In this document: in pieces, positions 36,501 through 44,725 of the stretch | Position numbering within the stretch: position 1 is the stretch's first letter | How the letters are laid out: each line of letters starts with the position of its first letter | DNA from: Rummeliibacillus pycnus | Lineage (GTDB): Bacteria; Bacillota; Bacilli; Bacillales_A; Planococcaceae | DNA: 64,000 bases | NCBI RefSeq assembly: GCF_002884495.1 | Contig: NZ_KZ614145.1 | Location: forward strand, 2,060,423-2,124,422 | Reading direction: 5' to 3' | Notes under the pieces: model-generated | Databases searched by the model: none | The model's input: only the letters and a program-made list of their open reading frames with translations | Told to the model about the DNA's origin: nothing | Position numbers and translations under genes: made by a program

Positions 36501-36746
36501 ATAGACAGCTGAAACACCCTTTAAATGGTTCACTGCTTTTTCATAAGGGATTGAAATATCATCAGCTACTTGTTGAGGTGTTGCCCCTGGATAAACAGTG
36601 GTTATTGTTGCAACTGGAACTGTAATATCAGGAATTGTTTCTAACTTCATTTTTAGTCCTGAATATACACCGGCAACAGCGACAATAATTGTTAATAGCC
36701 AAACAGCCAATTTATTTTTCAAGACAAATTTTATAAGCGAGTTCAT
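33591..36746 (-). CDS. RND (AcrB/SwrC-type) efflux permease
   Basis: A 1051-residue proton-driven RND exporter of the AcrB/AcrD/AcrF family, closest in type to B. subtilis SwrC, which confers surfactin resistance. Twelve membrane helices with two large outside loops are expected. Landmarks are LETIPDITVPVATITTVYPG near 35, the helix-4 proton-relay pair in GRVIDDSIVVIENIYRR, and GIVVTNAIVLVDRI in the second half. An Ala/Gln-rich insert (AAKAQAQAAQASQ) lies in the first outside loop. The ATG at 36746 follows AGGAAGG. It is divergent from, and very probably repressed by, the TetR gene. Confidence 0.93.
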   Translation of the reverse strand: MNSLIKFVLKNKLAVWLLTIIVAVAGVYSGLKMKLETIPDITVPVATITTVYPGATPQQVADDISIPYEKAVNHLKGVSAVYSNSYQNASSLQIEFKYGTDMKEAVSNIKEALDKVELPENAQKPTVDRVNINAFPVVALSVANKNQSIADLTKTTENYFVPKLESIDGVSSVTVSGQQVDKVELTYNQKKLTKYGLTEDTIKQYVKAMDTKVPLGIFQFKNKEQSVVVDGKMTTIKDLKNLEIPVTMQSPAANSAAAKAQAQAAQASQGAPGNLAAQQMTQAKPFVKLGELASIKVVGEVESVSRTNGQPAISVQVVKSQDANTVDVVNDVKKQADKFEKDNSGSNIEVTLDQGKPIEDSVQTMLDKALFGAIFAVIIILLFLRNIRSTIISVVSIPMSLLIAVTVLKQMDISLNMMTLGAMTVAIGRVIDDSIVVIENIYRRIYLEGEKLHGRALIREATIEMFKPILSSTVVTIAVFLPLGLVGGMVGELFLPFGLTMAFSLIASLIVAVTIVPVMAHTLFKKELYGKKQAKKEEHGKLAKGYKRILSWVLDHKLVTSIGSIVVLVASLFLAPVVGFSFLPDDEQKMVYLTYTPEPGETRDKVIDDVEVAEKMIMNKKDVKTVQSTVGGSNPMMPGASNGALVYVIYKTDTKNFADEKEKIVKEVKDLNLKGTWKSQSFSSTGSNNEISYSVYGNTVDDIKPVIKDIEKIMKDQENLKDVKSSLAENYTEKTLVINQDKAKVLGLTTGQIAMAINPNTQTEVLTTVTKDGKELDVNVHKEAASPDTFQKVLNEEIDTPIGKKVKVSDVVKVKEGITSAEINRSKGKIYANVTATVTSKDITKASSAVKKEIDKLDLPNNVEVNTGGVAQDMNEAFTQLGLAIAAAIAIVYFTLVVTFGEGLAPFAILFSLPFTVIGALVALWISGETISVSSMIGLLMLIGIVVTNAIVLVDRIIHMEHAGKTMREAILEAGATRLRPILMTAIATIGALIPLAMGAEGGGLISKGVGVTVIGGLISSTILTLLIVPLVYELISKILKKDRAHENKED

Positions 36747-36763
36747 TGATACACCTTCCTTTT

Positions 36764-36816
36764 TTGACTTACTGGTCACAATTCAATATAATAATGACTG
36801 GACAGTCAAAAGTCAA
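36764..36816. promoter_or_regulatory. Overlapping face-to-face promoters with two operator copies (tetR / RND exporter)
   Basis: Plus strand: TTGACT (36764-36769), 17 bp, perfect TATAAT (36787-36792), reading into tetR. Minus strand: TTGACT (36816-36811), 17 bp, TATTAT (36793-36788), reading into the exporter. The two -10 boxes overlap. A 14-bp operator-like palindrome, TGACTG-GA-CAGTCA (36795-36808), fills the minus-strand spacer, and a related imperfect copy, TGACTTACTGGTCA (36765-36778), fills the plus-strand spacer; their centres are 30 bp apart. This predicts joint repression by the TetR protein. Confidence 0.8.
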
Positions 36817-36853
36817 ACTATAGTATAGGTAGAATTGTAGAAAGAGTGAAAAT

Positions 36854-37690
36854 ATGTCTAAACGTGATCTAATTATTGAAAAATCTATAGAAATCTTATC
36901 AGAACGTACAATAGCATCTACTTCTATACAAGATATTACAAACGCATGTGGCATATCAAAGGGAGCTTTTTATCTTTCATTTAAGTCGAAAGAGGAGCTT
37001 TTAATTGCAATTTTTGAATATATTCTTCGTGATATGACAGCAAAATATCAAAGACTTCTGAATTTACAACTTGAGCCAAGAGAAAAACTAACGCAATATT
37101 TTATGTTATCATTTCAGTTATTTGAAGAAAACTCAAGCTTTATCTCCACTCATGTGCGAGAGCTAATCTACATTGTTGATAAAGACGTCATAGAAAAAAT
37201 TCACGATCATTTTCGAGTGGCTGATCATATGACTTTGACGATTTTGAGAGAAGTGTATGATTCTAAAATAAACGATAGCCAATATGATTTACTTATATGT
37301 ATACGAGGAATGATGAAAGGTTACGCAGAATTTATTGTCATGCAAAAACAAACGATTGATTATTACGAATTGAGTAAACTTTTAGTAAAACGTATTGATA
37401 CTCTTGTAGAGATAGACGCACAACCTTTAATCACTAAAGAAATGTATGAAAAAAATCCACGAAATTGTATGCATACTCAAAAGGAAGATATTATTGTTGA
37501 AATTGAAAATTGCAAAGATAATTATGCTGACAATTCCTTCATAACTGACACATTCAAACTACTGCTTGATGAGTTACAAAAAGAGCGGCCACGTAAAGCA
37601 TTATTATTAGGAATGTCCTCAAATTTAACTTCAAGTAATCATCTAAGATGGTTAGCTGTTTTAGTAAAGCAATATAGTAATGAAATATAA
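36854..37690 (+). CDS. TetR-family repressor of the RND exporter
   Basis: A 278-residue TetR-family regulator. The N-terminal helix-turn-helix is at residues 5-50 (SIQDITNACGISKGAFYLSFKSKEEL); the remainder is an effector-binding helical domain, longer than the common 190-210 residues by a C-terminal extension (about 200-278) of further helices. It faces the exporter gene across the double promoter, so it probably controls both the exporter and itself. The inducer is unknown. Confidence 0.88.
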   Translation: MSKRDLIIEKSIEILSERTIASTSIQDITNACGISKGAFYLSFKSKEELLIAIFEYILRDMTAKYQRLLNLQLEPREKLTQYFMLSFQLFEENSSFISTHVRELIYIVDKDVIEKIHDHFRVADHMTLTILREVYDSKINDSQYDLLICIRGMMKGYAEFIVMQKQTIDYYELSKLLVKRIDTLVEIDAQPLITKEMYEKNPRNCMHTQKEDIIVEIENCKDNYADNSFITDTFKLLLDELQKERPRKALLLGMSSNLTSSNHLRWLAVLVKQYSNEI

Positions 37691-37695
37691 AAAAG

Positions 37696-37723
37696 AGCAG
37701 CACAACAATATTGTTGTGCTGCT
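37696..37723. terminator. Bidirectional terminator between tetR and qoxD
   Basis: A perfect 28-bp palindrome with 14-bp arms (AGCAGCACAACAAT) flanked by an A run on the left and TTTTTGTT on the right, placed between convergent genes. Confidence 0.92.
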
Positions 37724-37734
37724 TTTTGTTAGTT

Positions 37735-38022
37735 CTACATGTAACCCCAAACCATTGCAAGCAATGTACCGAATACAGTGATTACACCAACAACTACTGA
37801 GTAAAGAATTGTAATATATAAAGATTTTTTATCTTCTGTTTCACCGATATGCATGAACAATACTAACTGTACAATTGCTTGTGCAATAGCTGTTACAAGT
37901 AGAATTGTCATAGCAATACCGCTTGACATACCTTTAAACATCACAACAGTCAATGCTAAGAGTGTTAAAACAAGAGAACCTACAAAGCCCATTACATGCT
38001 CTTTTGGAAATAGTTCTTTCAT
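37735..38022 (-). CDS. qoxD: aa3 quinol oxidase subunit IV
   Basis: A 95-residue subunit with three membrane helices (about 10-30, 36-58, 68-92) and the family segment AIAQAIVQLVLFMHIGETED. It is a structural subunit of the quinol oxidase. The ATG at 38022 has GGAG upstream and lies two bases after the qoxC stop codon. Confidence 0.94.
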   Translation of the reverse strand: MKELFPKEHVMGFVGSLVLTLLALTVVMFKGMSSGIAMTILLVTAIAQAIVQLVLFMHIGETEDKKSLYITILYSVVVGVITVFGTLLAMVWGYM

Positions 38023-38024
38023 GA

Positions 38025-38624
38025 TTACAACACTCCTTTCAAGTAAACAAAGCTGAAGATAAAGATCCAAACTACATCAAGGAAGTGCCAATATAGTGAG
38101 AAGATAAACGCTTTATTTGCTGTTTTAGCATTTAATCCACGTTTTTTAACTTGGATTAAGATACTTGATCCCCATAATAGACCAAATGTTACGTGGGCAC
38201 CGTGAGTACCAAGTAAAGTCATCAAACTAGATAAGAAGGCACTTGTTTGAATTGTAGCACCATCATGGATATAAGTTAGAAACTCATTAATTTCGACGCC
38301 AAGGAAAACTGCACCTAGTAATAATGTTAAGATGTAGAATACCATCATTGCTTTAGTACGTCCTAGACGCATAGCATGAACACCTAAACCAATTAAGAAA
38401 CTACTAGTTAATAAAGCAAATGTTTCTACCAATACTGGTGGTAATTCAAATAATTCTTTCCCAATTGGGCCTGAACCTGTGCGATCAACTAATGTGAAAT
38501 ACACACTAAATAATGTCGCAAATAGGATGATCTCGGCACCAAGGAAAACCCAGAAACCAAAGATTTTCAAATCATTTTCTTCTGTACTGTATTCTAATGG
38601 AAGTGATTTATTTACTTTTGACAT
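38025..38624 (-). CDS. qoxC: aa3 quinol oxidase subunit III
   Basis: A 199-residue subunit III with five helices. It shows FGFWVFLGAEIILFATLFSVYF near residue 22, GTHGAHVTFGLLWG near 138 and the final YWHFLDVVWIFIFSFVYL. It is a paralogue of ctaE in this window. Its start overlaps the qoxB stop. Confidence 0.96.
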   Translation of the reverse strand: MSKVNKSLPLEYSTEENDLKIFGFWVFLGAEIILFATLFSVYFTLVDRTGSGPIGKELFELPPVLVETFALLTSSFLIGLGVHAMRLGRTKAMMVFYILTLLLGAVFLGVEINEFLTYIHDGATIQTSAFLSSLMTLLGTHGAHVTFGLLWGSSILIQVKKRGLNAKTANKAFIFSLYWHFLDVVWIFIFSFVYLKGVL

Positions 38625-40567
38625 TATTTTTCACCTCTCAATCGACGTTCAGTTGCTTCGATTTCAGCCACTTCAATATAATGACCTTCATCATTTTCAA
38701 ATGAACGATAAGCCATAAAACCTAATGTTGCAATTGCAAATACAATTACTAAAGTCCATTCACTAAAGACAAAGAATAATGAGAATAGGAACATTACGCC
38801 AGACATCCACAATGGAGCACCACTGTTATTTGGCATATGGATACGTTCGTATTTACCCGCAGTAATATCTCTGCCTTCTTTTTTCGCATACCAGAATTCA
38901 TCTAATTGATTGATTTTTGGTACAATCGCGAAATTGTACTCTGGAACTGGACTTTGAGTTGCCCATTCAAGAGAACGTGCATCCCATGGGTCACCTGTTG
39001 TTTCACGTGGACTATGACGGAAACTGTAGTAAATATTGTAGCAAATTAAGGCAAAGCCTACTGCCATTGCAAGAGCACCGATGAACGATACCATACTTAA
39101 TGGACCATAGCCTGTATCAGCTGAGTATGTGTACATACGACGTGCATAACCATCTAAACCTAAAATGAATAGTGGGAAGAAGGCTACATTAAAACCTACT
39201 ACAATAAACCAGAATGCTGATTTTCCTAATTTTTCATTTAAACGGAAGCCAAAGATTTTTGGCCACCAGAAATGATAACCTGCTAATACCCCAAATACTG
39301 TACCTGGGATTAATACATAGTGGAAGTGAGCTACCAAGAACAATGTATTGTGATATTGATAGTCAGCACTTGCCATTGCAAGCATTACACCTGTAACCCC
39401 ACCAATTGTGAAGATTGGAACAAATGCTAATGCCCAAAGCATTGGTGTTGTGAATGTAATTTTACCGTGACGCATTGTTAACAACCAGTTAAATATTTTA
39501 ACACCAGTTGGAACAGCTATAAGCATTGTTGTAATAGAGAAAATACCATTAACCATTACACCATGTCCCATAGTATAGAAGTGGTGAACCCATACCATGA
39601 ATGATAGTAATGAAATAACAACCATACTCATTACCATTGATTTATAACCAAATAAGTTTTTACGTGAGAATGTTGAAATGACCTCACTAAAAATACCGAA
39701 TGCTGGTAAGATAACGATATAAACTTCAGGATGTCCCCAAACCCAGAATAAGTTAGCCCAAAGCATATCCATACCGCCATCTTGCATTGCAAAGAATTTA
39801 GTACCAAATTGACGGTCTAAAGTCATCATTGCAAGTGCTACAGTTAATACTGGGAATGCAAATGTAATAATAACATTTGTGATCAATGCTGACCAAGTGA
39901 ACATTGGCATTTTCATTAATTTCATACCTGGTGCACGCATTTTCATAATTGTAGTAATGAAGTTGATACCAGTCATTAAAGTACCAAGACCTGAAATTTG
40001 TAAAGACCAAGCATAATAGTTATTACCTACGCCAGGGCTAAATTCAGTACTTGCTAATGGGAAATATGCTGACCAACCTGCGTTTGGTGATCCCCCAATA
40101 ATAAATGAAATATTTAATAAACCTGCACCTACTGCAAATAGCCAGAAGCTAAGTGCATTTAATCTTGGGAATGCCACATCTCGTGCACCAATTTGAAGTG
40201 GTACAACGACGTTCATCAAACCAATGATAAATGGCATTGCCATGAAGATAATCATAATTAAGCCATGTGTAGTGAAGATTTCATTGTAATGTTCTGCATT
40301 AAGCAATCCGTTTTCTGGAACAGCTGTTTGTGCACGCATTAATAATGCATCTATACCACCTCTAAATAGCATAACCAATGCTACTAAGATATACATGACA
40401 CCAATTTTTTTATGGTCAACAGTAGTAAGCCAGTTTTTGTAAAGCCATCCCCACTTTTTGAAGTAGGTTAAACCTGCAACAATGGCAACAGCGCCAACTA
40501 CAATACTAATTGCTGCACCTAAAATCATCGGCTCCTTCATCGGAGCGAATAATTCATCCATGCTCAT
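38624..40567 (-). CDS. qoxB: aa3 quinol oxidase subunit I
   Basis: The 647-residue catalytic subunit oxidises menaquinol with oxygen and pumps protons. It has about fifteen membrane helices, with TTHGLIMIIFM (heme ligand), WGHPEVYIVILPAFGIFSEVI (CuB His and cross-linked Tyr), MVWVHHFYTMGHG (CuB His pair) and HFHYVLIPG (heme ligands). Compared with ctaD it has an extra N-terminal helix, as expected for the quinol-oxidase branch. AGGAG precedes the ATG. Confidence 0.97.
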   Translation of the reverse strand: MSMDELFAPMKEPMILGAAISIVVGAVAIVAGLTYFKKWGWLYKNWLTTVDHKKIGVMYILVALVMLFRGGIDALLMRAQTAVPENGLLNAEHYNEIFTTHGLIMIIFMAMPFIIGLMNVVVPLQIGARDVAFPRLNALSFWLFAVGAGLLNISFIIGGSPNAGWSAYFPLASTEFSPGVGNNYYAWSLQISGLGTLMTGINFITTIMKMRAPGMKLMKMPMFTWSALITNVIITFAFPVLTVALAMMTLDRQFGTKFFAMQDGGMDMLWANLFWVWGHPEVYIVILPAFGIFSEVISTFSRKNLFGYKSMVMSMVVISLLSFMVWVHHFYTMGHGVMVNGIFSITTMLIAVPTGVKIFNWLLTMRHGKITFTTPMLWALAFVPIFTIGGVTGVMLAMASADYQYHNTLFLVAHFHYVLIPGTVFGVLAGYHFWWPKIFGFRLNEKLGKSAFWFIVVGFNVAFFPLFILGLDGYARRMYTYSADTGYGPLSMVSFIGALAMAVGFALICYNIYYSFRHSPRETTGDPWDARSLEWATQSPVPEYNFAIVPKINQLDEFWYAKKEGRDITAGKYERIHMPNNSGAPLWMSGVMFLFSLFFVFSEWTLVIVFAIATLGFMAYRSFENDEGHYIEVAEIEATERRLRGEK

Positions 40568-40624
40568 GTTTGTAACTCCTTTCTTGCCTCATTTCTAATA
40601 ATAAAAATTGAAGCGATACCTAAG

Positions 40625-41542
40625 TTATTTAGACATATCCATGCCTTCCATACCATCCATGTTGTCCATATTGTGTGAATCTTTTTTGTTTGATTCGCCA
40701 CTATGTTTGCTCATGTCCATTTCTGGAGCTGGACTAAATGATAAGTGTGTTGAAGAGAAACTTTCGCGTCCTACAACAGATGTTTTTAATAATTTCTTGA
40801 ATTTTGCTTCAGTTAATTTTGGTTCATTTGCTTTTACTTCTTTTGCCCATTTATCAAAATCTGCTTGAGACATTGCTTGAGTTTCAAATTCCATTTGAGC
40901 GAATTCTTTACCGTTAAAGTTTGAATTTCGACCCATATATGAACCTTCTTGGTCAGCTGCTAAATGAATTTTCGTTACCATATCACTCATCGCATATTTT
41001 TGACCGGCTAATTGAGGAATCCAAAAACTTGTAATTGGTCCAAATGAGTACAATCTAAATTCGATTGGTCGATCTGTTGGTATATTCACATAGTTAACGG
41101 TTTCAATTCCTTGCTCTGGATAACTAAAATGCCATTTCCAGTCTGATGATGAAGCATAAATAACAAGTGGTTTTTTGTTTTCATAACCAGTTTGTTGATG
41201 TTCAACTTTTGATGTTGTAAATATAGTTACAATTGATAAAACTGTTACGATAATAATTGGAATAACAGTCCATGTAACTTCTAATTTTGTACTACCCTCT
41301 TCATGTGGCGGTTCATAACCAGAAGGTTGTTTGGATGCACGATATTTTGACAACATGAAGACAAACAACACATATACAACCAATAAGATAAAAGCCATCA
41401 CAATTATAGATAAGATGATTGTATTTGATAGTGTCTTCGCATTAGGACCTTTTGTATCGAATACCATCAATGGTTGACATCCAGATAATATCATTGTCAT
41501 GAACGCCATTAAGGCAGGCATGATAAGCACTTTTTTCTTCAT
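40625..41542 (-). CDS. qoxA: aa3 quinol oxidase subunit II
   Basis: A 305-residue lipoprotein: signal peptide ending LSGC near residue 22, two membrane helices (about 38-62 and 82-105) and a cupredoxin domain. The CuA ligands are missing (the loop corresponding to CAELCGPSH in ctaC reads YMGRNSNFNGKEFAQME), which identifies a quinol oxidase. The last 30 residues are unusually rich in His, Met, Asp and Lys (HNMDNMDGMEGMDMSK). The ATG at 41542 follows GGGAG; an in-frame TTG at 41560 overlaps that ribosome site. Confidence 0.95.
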   Translation of the reverse strand: MKKKVLIMPALMAFMTMILSGCQPLMVFDTKGPNAKTLSNTIILSIIVMAFILLVVYVLFVFMLSKYRASKQPSGYEPPHEEGSTKLEVTWTVIPIIIVTVLSIVTIFTTSKVEHQQTGYENKKPLVIYASSSDWKWHFSYPEQGIETVNYVNIPTDRPIEFRLYSFGPITSFWIPQLAGQKYAMSDMVTKIHLAADQEGSYMGRNSNFNGKEFAQMEFETQAMSQADFDKWAKEVKANEPKLTEAKFKKLLKTSVVGRESFSSTHLSFSPAPEMDMSKHSGESNKKDSHNMDNMDGMEGMDMSK

Positions 41543-42019
41543 AATGTACTCCCTTCTCAAAAAACAATTATAATAACTGTCTTTTTAAAATCTATTGAAT
41601 TAGCTTTCTGATTGAAGATTACTACAGTGATAGATATGTGAGCATATGAAATTCACTCAATGGTTTAATAGCTACTTTCATACGAACGGACAATAGATAA
41701 CTATTCTCACATTCTATACAGTGAAAACAGGCACCCAAGTTTACGCACCCTCTTTCTACTGAGAATTTTCAATCTCCCGCAGGATTCATCTGAAATTATA
41801 ACTCTATATGCTTAATAAAAAAATAAAAAAAAACGATTTGGACAAGAAATTTAACTTATTTTGAACGTTTTGTGGACATAATTTGTATAAAATGTGTACA
41901 CATTTTAAAGAATGATTCTATTGAATTATAAAAAATCCTACAAAAAACAATTATTTTCTATTAAATAGTTATTATTTTGTTATTTTTCATATGTATACGT
42001 TTACATTTCTAAAAAAATA
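41543..42019. other. Long upstream region of qoxABCD
   Basis: No gene is supported between qoxA and the SDR terminator. A minus-strand TATAAT (41800-41795) could be a qox -10, but its -35 position is only a T run, implying activation. Upstream of it lies the 20-bp perfect palindrome at 41888-41907. The stretch 41690-41800 (with CCCGCAGGATTCATCTG) looks like a decayed copy of the structured repeats common in this group. Confidence 0.5.
41888..41907. promoter_or_regulatory. 20-bp perfect palindrome upstream of qoxA
   Basis: TAAAATGTGTACACATTTTA is a perfect palindrome in an AT-rich region 346 bases upstream of qoxA. The core GTGTACAC fits a GntR/HutC-type GTNTANAC pattern and is distantly like Fnr half-sites, but I cannot assign a regulator. 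The size and symmetry suggest an operator for a dimeric protein. Confidence 0.6.
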
Positions 42020-42058
42020 AAAAATCATCTCTAATATAAAGCGCATTAAAGATGATTT
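42020..42058 (-). terminator. Hairpin downstream of the SDR gene
   Basis: AAAATCATCT (42020-42029) pairs with AGATGATTTT (42049-42058); on the minus strand it runs into TTTTTATTTTTTTAG. It is 160 bases after the SDR stop with nothing recognisable between. Confidence 0.7.
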
Positions 42059-42218
42059 TAGTTCTAAATTACTTTTTAATTTTACTAAATATAAGCGCAT
42101 GTTATATTTCAATCAAATATAATAGAATTTTTCAAGATTTTCGGATTCCTCATCCTTTTTGTCCCTTTACAGAGGAGACTTTCAGTTTGGTTAAAAACCA
42201 CCAATATCCCATAATATT

Positions 42219-43001
42219 TTATAGAGATGGTGCTGATCCTCCATCAATATTTACAGCTGTACCACTTACATAAGATGCTGCATCAGAAACTAAGAATGTA
42301 ATTACATTAGCAGCTTCATCTGTATCTCCTATACGCCCTAGAGGAATAGATTTACCGATTTTCCTTGAATATTCGTCCCATGTCAATCCAGGAGCTTCTT
42401 CTTGCCATTTACGTTCAATCTGTGCACTTCGAATTAATCCTATGCAAACTGTATTCACTCTTACATTCATATGCCCAACATCTTTACTCATAGCATTTGT
42501 TAATGCCATTCCTGCTGCACGGCTAACCGTTGTTGGCAGTGAAGATGCTGATGGTGTTTTACCAAGTACTGCTGTAACATTGACAATTGCACCTCCACCT
42601 GCTTGCTCCATATATTGCAACGCTGCCTTAGATGTATAAATTGCCCCAAATAACTTTAAGTCTAAATCACTTTTCCAAAAATCAGAATCCACATCTAAGA
42701 AGGAATTAGCTGCTGAAGTGCCGGCATTATTAACCAAAATATTTAATTTGCCAAATTTCTCCACAGTTTTTGTAATGACATTATAGCAGTCTTCTTCTTT
42801 GGTTACATCAGCTACAACAGTTAACACTTTTTTACCTGTTTCATGTAATATTCGTTCAGCTGCTTCATCAAGTGCAGAAGCTGTTCTTGCGCAAATCACT
42901 ACCTCTGCTCCTTCTGATGCTAATTTTATCGAGGTTGCAAGCCCAATTCCTTTGCTAGCACCTGTTACTACTGCAACTTTCCCTTTTAAGCCTAACTCCA
43001 T
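42219..43001 (-). CDS. SDR-family oxidoreductase lacking the canonical catalytic triad
   Basis: A 260-residue short-chain dehydrogenase/reductase. The Rossmann motif TGASKGIG (residues 14-21), CARTASAL, an NNAG motif near 91 and the C-terminal INIDGG-like VNIDGGSAPSL are typical of FabG-like enzymes. The catalytic Ser-Tyr-x3-Lys is not present: the segment that should hold it reads NVTAVLGKTPSASSLPTTVS then RAAG, placing Ala, Thr and Arg at the expected positions in my hand alignment. Substrate is unknown. It is monocistronic, with a 9-bp inverted repeat 57 bases upstream. Confidence 0.85.
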   Translation of the reverse strand: MELGLKGKVAVVTGASKGIGLATSIKLASEGAEVVICARTASALDEAAERILHETGKKVLTVVADVTKEEDCYNVITKTVEKFGKLNILVNNAGTSAANSFLDVDSDFWKSDLDLKLFGAIYTSKAALQYMEQAGGGAIVNVTAVLGKTPSASSLPTTVSRAAGMALTNAMSKDVGHMNVRVNTVCIGLIRSAQIERKWQEEAPGLTWDEYSRKIGKSIPLGRIGDTDEAANVITFLVSDAASYVSGTAVNIDGGSAPSL

Positions 43002-43057
43002 TTTCTATTCCTCCCCTAGTATTCATATAGTAAAAAAGGTTATTTTCTTCAAAAAAC

Positions 43058-43088
43058 ACATGAAAGAAATCACAATTAACTTTCATGT
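43058..43088. promoter_or_regulatory. Inverted repeat upstream of the SDR gene
   Basis: ACATGAAAG (43058-43066) and CTTTCATGT (43080-43088) form a perfect 9-bp dyad with a 13-base centre, 57 bases upstream of the SDR start. It could be an operator or a weak hairpin. Confidence 0.4.
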
Positions 43089-43169
43089 TCAAATTCCCCA
43101 ATATTTCTAACCTATTTAATGTTTTATTTTACTTTACCATATCAAGGACAAATTGGTTAAAGTAAAAAA

Positions 43170-43200
43170 GACTGTATATAAACTCAAGGTGTCTACAGTC
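43170..43200. repeat. Dispersed hairpin repeat, copy 3 (shortened)
   Basis: GACTGTA (43170-43176) pairs with TACAGTC (43194-43200); an A run precedes it and TGAGAG follows, as in copy 2. The inner part of the right arm seems deleted relative to the copy at 12808-12850. Confidence 0.65.
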
Positions 43201-43256
43201 TGAGAGGCCCTTTTTCGATAACTTCATTAATACTTTTAAAATACTCCATAAAAAAA

Positions 43257-43290
43257 CCCTCTTAAGATACCATCATGTATCTTAAGAGGG
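43257..43290 (-). terminator. Terminator of the pdh operon
   Basis: A perfect 14-bp stem (43257-43270 with 43277-43290, arms CCCTCTTAAGATAC) with a 6-base loop, 15 bases after the lpd stop and followed by a minus-strand T run. Confidence 0.95.
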
Positions 43291-43304
43291 TTTTTGGTTT
43301 TTAA

Positions 43305-44720
43305 TTATTTTTTAGCAATAATGTGAATTGGGTTACCTAGAGCTACTTCGGCAGTTTCCATAGTAATTTCACCTAAAGTTGGGTGAGCATGAATTGTCAT
43401 TGCTACATCTTCAAGTGTCATACCTGCTTCGATTGCTAGGCCTAACTCAGCGATCATATCAGATGCACCAACACCGATGATTTGACCACCAATTAGTAAG
43501 CCATCTTCTTTACGAGCAACAAGTTTTACGAAACCTTCTGTTTCGTTTAATGCTAAAGCACGACCATTTGCTGCAAATGGGAATTTTCCAGTTGCAACTT
43601 CAAAGCCTTCTTCTTTTGCTTGATCTTCTGAAAGACCTACAGTAGCCATTTCAGGATCTGTGAAGCAAACTGCTGGAATAGCTAGATAATCAACAATTGA
43701 TTTTTCTCCTGCAATTGCTTCTGCAGCAACTTTACCTTCATAAGATGCTTTATGTGCAAGTTGTGGACCAGCAACGATATCACCGATTGCATAGATGTTT
43801 GGAATATTTGTACGACACTGTTTGTCAACTTTTAATAATCCACGTTCAGCAAACTCGATACCGATTTCTTGTAAGCCCATTTCATCTGTATTTGGACGAC
43901 GACCTACAGTTACTAATACGTAATCTGCATCTACAGTTTTTGCTTCGCCATTTACTTCATATTTTACAGTTACACCTGATTCAGTTTCTTCAACACCTTG
44001 TGCTAAAGCGCCTGTTTCAATTGTAACACCTTTTTTCTTAAGACCTTTTTTAACAATTGCAGTCATTTGTTTTTCAAAGCCAGCAAGGATATCTTTGCCA
44101 CCTTCTAAGATTGTTACTTGAGAACCAAGGTTTGCATAAGCTGAACCTAATTCAGTACCGATGTAACCGCCACCAATGACAACAAGTTTTTCAGGTACTT
44201 CTTGTAATGAAAGTGCACCTGTTGAATTCAACACACGTTTTGAAAATTTGAATGTTGGAATTTCAACTGGACGAGAGCCTGTTGCGATAATCGCATTTTT
44301 AAATGTGTAAGTTTGAGCAGATTTTTCAGTGATTACGCGTAATGTGTTCGCATCATTGAAATAAGCTTCACCTTTTACGACTTCAATATTATTACCTTTT
44401 AATAATCCAGCAACACCGCCAGTTAATTTTTTAACGACAGAATCTTTGAATTCTTGAGCTTTTTTGAAATCTATTTTCACTTCTGGAACAATTACACCCA
44501 TATCTTCTGAATGTTTAGCTTGTTCAAAGCGGTGACCAACAGAAATTAAAGCTTTTGATGGAATACAACCAACGTTTAAGCATACGCCACCTACGTTTTC
44601 ACGTTCAATAACTGTAACTTTTTGTCCAGTTTGTGCTGCACGGATTGCGGCTACATATCCACCAGGACCAGCACCTATGACAATTGTATCTGTTTCGATT
44701 GGAAAATCTCCTACTACCAT
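43305..44720 (-). CDS. pdhD: Dihydrolipoamide dehydrogenase (E3)
   Basis: A 471-residue FAD flavoenzyme that reoxidises the dihydrolipoyl group of the pyruvate dehydrogenase complex with NAD+. The FAD-binding [14 protein letters not shown] is at residues 17-30, the redox disulfide in [13 protein letters not shown] near 45-57, the NAD-binding [17 protein letters not shown] near 185, and the active-site HAHPTLGE near 448. It is the last gene of pdhABCD, five bases after pdhC, and may also serve other 2-oxoacid complexes. Confidence 0.97.
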   Translation of the reverse strand: MVVGDFPIETDTIVIGAGPGGYVAAIRAAQTGQKVTVIERENVGGVCLNVGCIPSKALISVGHRFEQAKHSEDMGVIVPEVKIDFKKAQEFKDSVVKKLTGGVAGLLKGNNIEVVKGEAYFNDANTLRVITEKSAQTYTFKNAIIATGSRPVEIPTFKFSKRVLNSTGALSLQEVPEKLVVIGGGYIGTELGSAYANLGSQVTILEGGKDILAGFEKQMTAIVKKGLKKKGVTIETGALAQGVEETESGVTVKYEVNGEAKTVDADYVLVTVGRRPNTDEMGLQEIGIEFAERGLLKVDKQCRTNIPNIYAIGDIVAGPQLAHKASYEGKVAAEAIAGEKSIVDYLAIPAVCFTDPEMATVGLSEDQAKEEGFEVATGKFPFAANGRALALNETEGFVKLVARKEDGLLIGGQIIGVGASDMIAELGLAIEAGMTLEDVAMTIHAHPTLGEITMETAEVALGNPIHIIAKK

Positions 44721-44725
44721 TTTTA

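Noticed and set aside
42052-42273. 73-codon frame after the SDR gene
   Set aside because: Starts within a terminator hairpin and ends antisense inside the SDR gene.
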